The notes under the pieces: generated by a model
The model's input: the letters and a program-made list of their open reading frames with translations, nothing else
Told to the model about the DNA's origin: nothing
The model's database searches: none
Assembly: GCA_022316685.1 (NCBI GenBank)
Contig: JAKJHU010000036.1
Span: 6,180,036 to 6,244,035, forward strand
Length of the DNA: 64,000 nucleotides
Source of the DNA: Progne subis subis
Taxonomy: Eukaryota; Chordata; Aves; Passeriformes; Hirundinidae
Direction: 5' to 3'
Part shown: positions 60,322 through 64,000 of the stretch, in pieces
Position numbering within the stretch: the first letter of the stretch is position 1
Layout: the number at the start of each line of letters is the position of its first letter
Translations under genes and position numbers: made by a program

Positions 60322-60327
60322 TTCAGT
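60322..60327. repeat. Provirus target-site duplication, right copy (TTCAGT)
   Basis: Exact copy of 52131-52136. Confidence 0.95.
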
Positions 60328-61884
60328 GTTGTAGCAAGTTTTTTAGTGCTACTTACTCAGTGGGAGACACTCTTCTATGTAAGTTAGAAATGAACAAATG
60401 CCCCAGCCAGGGAATTTTGAAAGACACTATAATTAGGATGCAAGAGGCTAAAGTGCTCAGATATAGAGCATGGGAGACAGTCTGATGGATGTCACTGCAA
60501 GTGTCCTAATGCAAGAACTGGAGAAAGGCAACTTCTAGAGAAAAAAACAAACAAACAAACAAAAAAACCCCAACCAACCAAACAAAAAAACCCTGGAAAA
60601 TATTAGCAAAGAATATACATATTAAAAAAAAGAATCTTATGATTGCATAGTAAAATATAAAAACAATAGAAAACTTGTTTTAATGTGATTAGCACAAGAC
60701 TATTTTACTGATGCATTTGATAAATTTCCAAAATGACATATAGGAAAAAGAGCTTGCTAAAAAGAGAGAGAGATAAAATTAATTCTCAATCAGCTTTAGC
60801 TTATGCGTTGCTCATTATATGTTAAAAATGGTCTTCCACAGAAGTAGTCCCCCAGGGGTCTTTACACAATCATAAAAGAAGTAACATTCTGCTATAAAAC
60901 TCCTAATACACAATGCAGCTATGAATATTTAATAAACACTGAAGAAAAGAATAAATTATACAGAAAAGCTAGTCTAATATTTCTAAGTACTGGGCAATAA
61001 TTCAAATATTTCTATTTTCGTTCATGGTTACTCCTTCACAGAGCAAAAATCTTAACTCTCTTCTCATAAATATTATCTTAGAAAAAAAGTAAAGAAAGGT
61101 GATCTCACAAAATATATTTTTAGTTTTATCAGTCAGGCAATACTTGTTCATCTGCAGCTGTCTCAAAATCAATTCACTTCCCCTTTTTGCAATAAGATCA
61201 ACAAGGAGCCAAAGTCATCTTAAAACAGATATATTGCATTGACATTCTTTTTTAGTTAAATTTAAAATAAAGTAAGCAGTGATCACAAAAAATTACAGAA
61301 GTTTCTGCAGTTTGTATTAAATGCACAGGCTGCCAGGATATGACTCTCTCTAGACCCTGACAAGTAATGGGTCGTGGAAAATTCTGGGAAAACTGCTAAG
61401 CAGGTGTAACTCTAATAGATGAACTCAAGAAATGGGGCATAAAAAAAGAAAAAAAAAAAAAAAAAAAGATGTGATAGTCCCTGAAGGGCAGTAAGTTGAA
61501 TTAGTAGATAGAGCTTCCATTAATGTTTTAATGGAAGCCTTCTACATTAGAAAAAATTGGGGATTTTTTCCATAATTTTTTAACACTGAATTCCACTGGT
61601 CAACTTTCTAATCACTCAGACAGTAAATAAAGTTGACTTAGCAAGGTTCTGCTCATATAAATTATCAGACACTTGATGATGGCATTTGGTGAAGCTAGAA
61701 GTGCACTGAATATTCTAAGTATTAGTTCCCAATACAACTTCTCAATATGTACTGAAGTTATTAGGAAGATAATATTTTCAAAAGGCTGCTATGGAACATC
61801 TTAAAAGTTTCATATAAATGCTGAAGAACTGTTTTAGAATTTAATTTCCTGAAGACAAGAAGACTCTAGGCCTAATCCCTTACT

Positions 61885-61885
<1 letters not shown>

Positions 61886-61938
<53 letters not shown>
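61886..61938. repeat. (A)53 homopolymer
   Basis: 53 consecutive A. No upstream LINE or retrocopy sequence could be linked to it. Confidence 0.95.
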
Positions 61939-61942
<4 letters not shown>

Positions 61943-63904
61943 AATAGCAAAACAATATGACTCAGATTATTTTTCCAATTTTCAAACTACTGGAGATTTA
62001 ATAGATGTGAATCTATTTGGACATTATTTCCTTGATGTTCTCACAGGTCATTAGAGAAAATAGTCTTGTGTTTTAGCAATATTTTCACTTTTAAAAGTAG
62101 AAGCATAAAATTCCCCAAGTATGAATGTAGCCTCAGAATCATTACTAAACCATTACTCAGTTCACCACAATGCATTTATAAATTGTGCATGATGACTCCC
62201 TATTTTAGCTAAATTTAAACATTATCCAAAGGCAGCAGCATTGCTGCTGGCTAATGAAAAAAGTTTGTAGATTAAATAGGAAAAGATCCTGTCTTGGTGA
62301 ATGCTACTTGATTGCATTCCACCATTGAGAGAGAGTAAAGGAAAGATTTTACTGCTATAATAACACTAAAAGTGAATTTGAAAGGTGTTATACATTCAAA
62401 AAAATGTTAAAAATTATTCTGTTTAAGATTTATTTAAAGTCCCATAATACATTTTCAAATTTAGATGCCCAATTAATCACACTTTCTTTGGACAATTCTA
62501 CTTTGCCCACCAGAATTTTTTATTCATTATTTCAGAATGTTTTTCTCATCTGGAAATTAATACTCTAAGAAGATTTTTTCCAAGACTTGTGTTTAGTGAT
62601 ATTATATTTTTCACTCTCCCGATTACAGAGAACATTTTCTCCCTTTTTTCTGAAGGCCTCTTAAGTCTGTATATTTAATTCAAAAATTCAGACTTTTTTT
62701 CTTTTTATCAGTCTTAGTTTTCAGACTAGGGTCTGAATAAAAATAATGTGAAGAAAAAATCAGATTAAAATTATTGGACAGCAGCAACTCTTATCTATGT
62801 GTAGCACATTGGTTATTGTATATACAGGTAATTTTAGATAGACCACTTGTTTTAAAATCCTTGAACAGAGATTTTCCCCAAACCTAGGTTCTTGTGGATT
62901 TTCAGTTTACAAATGTTATTTTATCTTTCCTGATTACAGGATATCTGCTAAAGTGAAGTAGGCCATGTCCCTCTGTATTATAGTAAAAGGTACTCTGCAG
63001 ACTAGAAAGCATTGCTTATTCAGGCAGACACAATATTAAATACAGTATTTGTAACTGAATACAGCAGCATGCCAGGAGGTAAAGTTCAACAGACTACTGA
63101 CTATTCAAAGGCATTTCTCTGTCTTTTTCTTGTGAAATTATTATCCTTACATTTCTAACTGCTCTCTATGACATTTATGCAGCTTGTGGGTATGTTGGTC
63201 AGACAAAAATCACTTAACATGGTCAGAGAAGCTAACATATAGAACAACAGAAGCTCTAATATGAATGGGCTCCTGCACATTTACTATTCTCTGAAAACAC
63301 AAGAGTTTTTCCACAGAGTCATGGGTTGCTGAAAGTGCCCATTGGAAAATACCAAAGAAATTAGATTCACCTGTATTAAAAGGTATGATAGTCCATTAGC
63401 AATATTTTCAGTTACTGTTTAGAAAGAAAAAGAACAATCTGTATCATCATAAATTGCTTCTCTGTATAATACTTAACAAGACAGTTCTCTAGTAAAAGTC
63501 TATGGATCATAGGTGCTGCTTCTAAATCTTGGTGCACATGCTCAGCCATGAGGGACACGTTACATCTCTACATAGTTATTCAAATGGCTTCTATGGGTAG
63601 CAGACCAAAGAACACAGAGAATCTGCAAAATTGGAAGAGACTCCCGTAAATTATAAAAATCACAGATTGTTCTTACTTCATCATCCACCGTGAAAAAAAT
63701 TCAATCATGTGCATTAGCTATCCAAGCTCAGTTGATTTTCTGAAAGAGTAAAGGCATTCAAGACATCCACATACAGCTGGCAATGGATGAAAGTCTTCTG
63801 AAGAGGAAGATAAAGCCCCACAGATGGCATGTCAAGACAGTGTTGGGTGCTCATGAATGAGCATAAACTCTATAAATCTGTATAAAATCCTTCTTCTTGT
63901 ATGC

Positions 63905-63905
<1 letters not shown>

Positions 63906-63937
<32 letters not shown>
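63906..63937. repeat. (A)32 homopolymer
   Basis: 32 consecutive A. No linked retrocopy recognised. Confidence 0.95.
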
Positions 63938-63941
<4 letters not shown>

Positions 63942-64000
63942 GAATGATTTTATCATTTCCTTATGGAAGTACAGTAGTGGCATAAATTGTTTCAGAAGGA

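Larger units (their letters stand above)
60328..64000. other. AT-rich non-coding flank
   Basis: No gene or interspersed repeat recognised. It contains a CAAA/A-rich simple stretch at 60541-60590, an A-rich run at about 61442-61467, (A)53 at 61886-61938 and (A)32 at 63906-63937. Confidence 0.55.

Overview
This is vertebrate, almost certainly avian (probably passerine), nuclear DNA. The evidence is CR1 LINE fragments with the bird-type RT and ATTCTGTG tail, many LTRs with typical bird ERV architecture, and a long AT-rich background full of A/T homopolymers and microsatellites. There are no bacterial-style genes, rRNA, tRNA or CRISPR arrays that I can support.

Layout. 1-9.6 kb is AT-rich non-coding DNA with a 480-bp CTTT/CCTTT tract and a (GGGGA)n array. 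9.6-17.1 kb holds CR1 fragments and two LTRs, including a long LTR family whose second copy is at 26.4-27.8 kb. 18.0-29.0 kb holds three exon-like open segments on the + strand (17963-18061, 21876-22013, 28779-28927), which may belong to an unidentified host gene, interspersed with LTRs, including a solo LTR at 19420-20100 with a perfect 6-bp target duplication. 29-51 kb is mostly AT-rich intronic or intergenic DNA with scattered CR1 and LTR remnants. 51285-51928 is another solo LTR with a perfect 6-bp duplication.

The main feature is a nearly full-length class II (betaretrovirus/ERVK-like) endogenous provirus on the + strand at 52137-60321. It is flanked by a 6-bp target duplication (TTCAGT) and bounded by two 725-bp LTRs in which I found no difference. 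It has a tRNA-Lys1,2-type primer binding site, a leader splice donor, gag, pro with a dUTPase-like domain, pol (RT, RNase H, integrase), a strongly deleted env, and a polypurine tract. The coding region is broken by one stop codon and several frame changes and has lost most of env. The element is therefore defective but very young. Either it was copied in trans, or it was damaged very recently, or some breaks are assembly indels. Two things stand out inside it: an apparently intact programmed -1 frameshift signal (slippery A AAA AAC plus an H-type pseudoknot) at the gag/pro junction, and a roughly 500-bp CpG-dense, promoter-like block (YY1, CRE, NRF1-like and GC-box motifs) in the gag spacer between matrix and capsid.

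The 60.3-64.0 kb flank is AT-rich with long poly-A runs and nothing else I can support.
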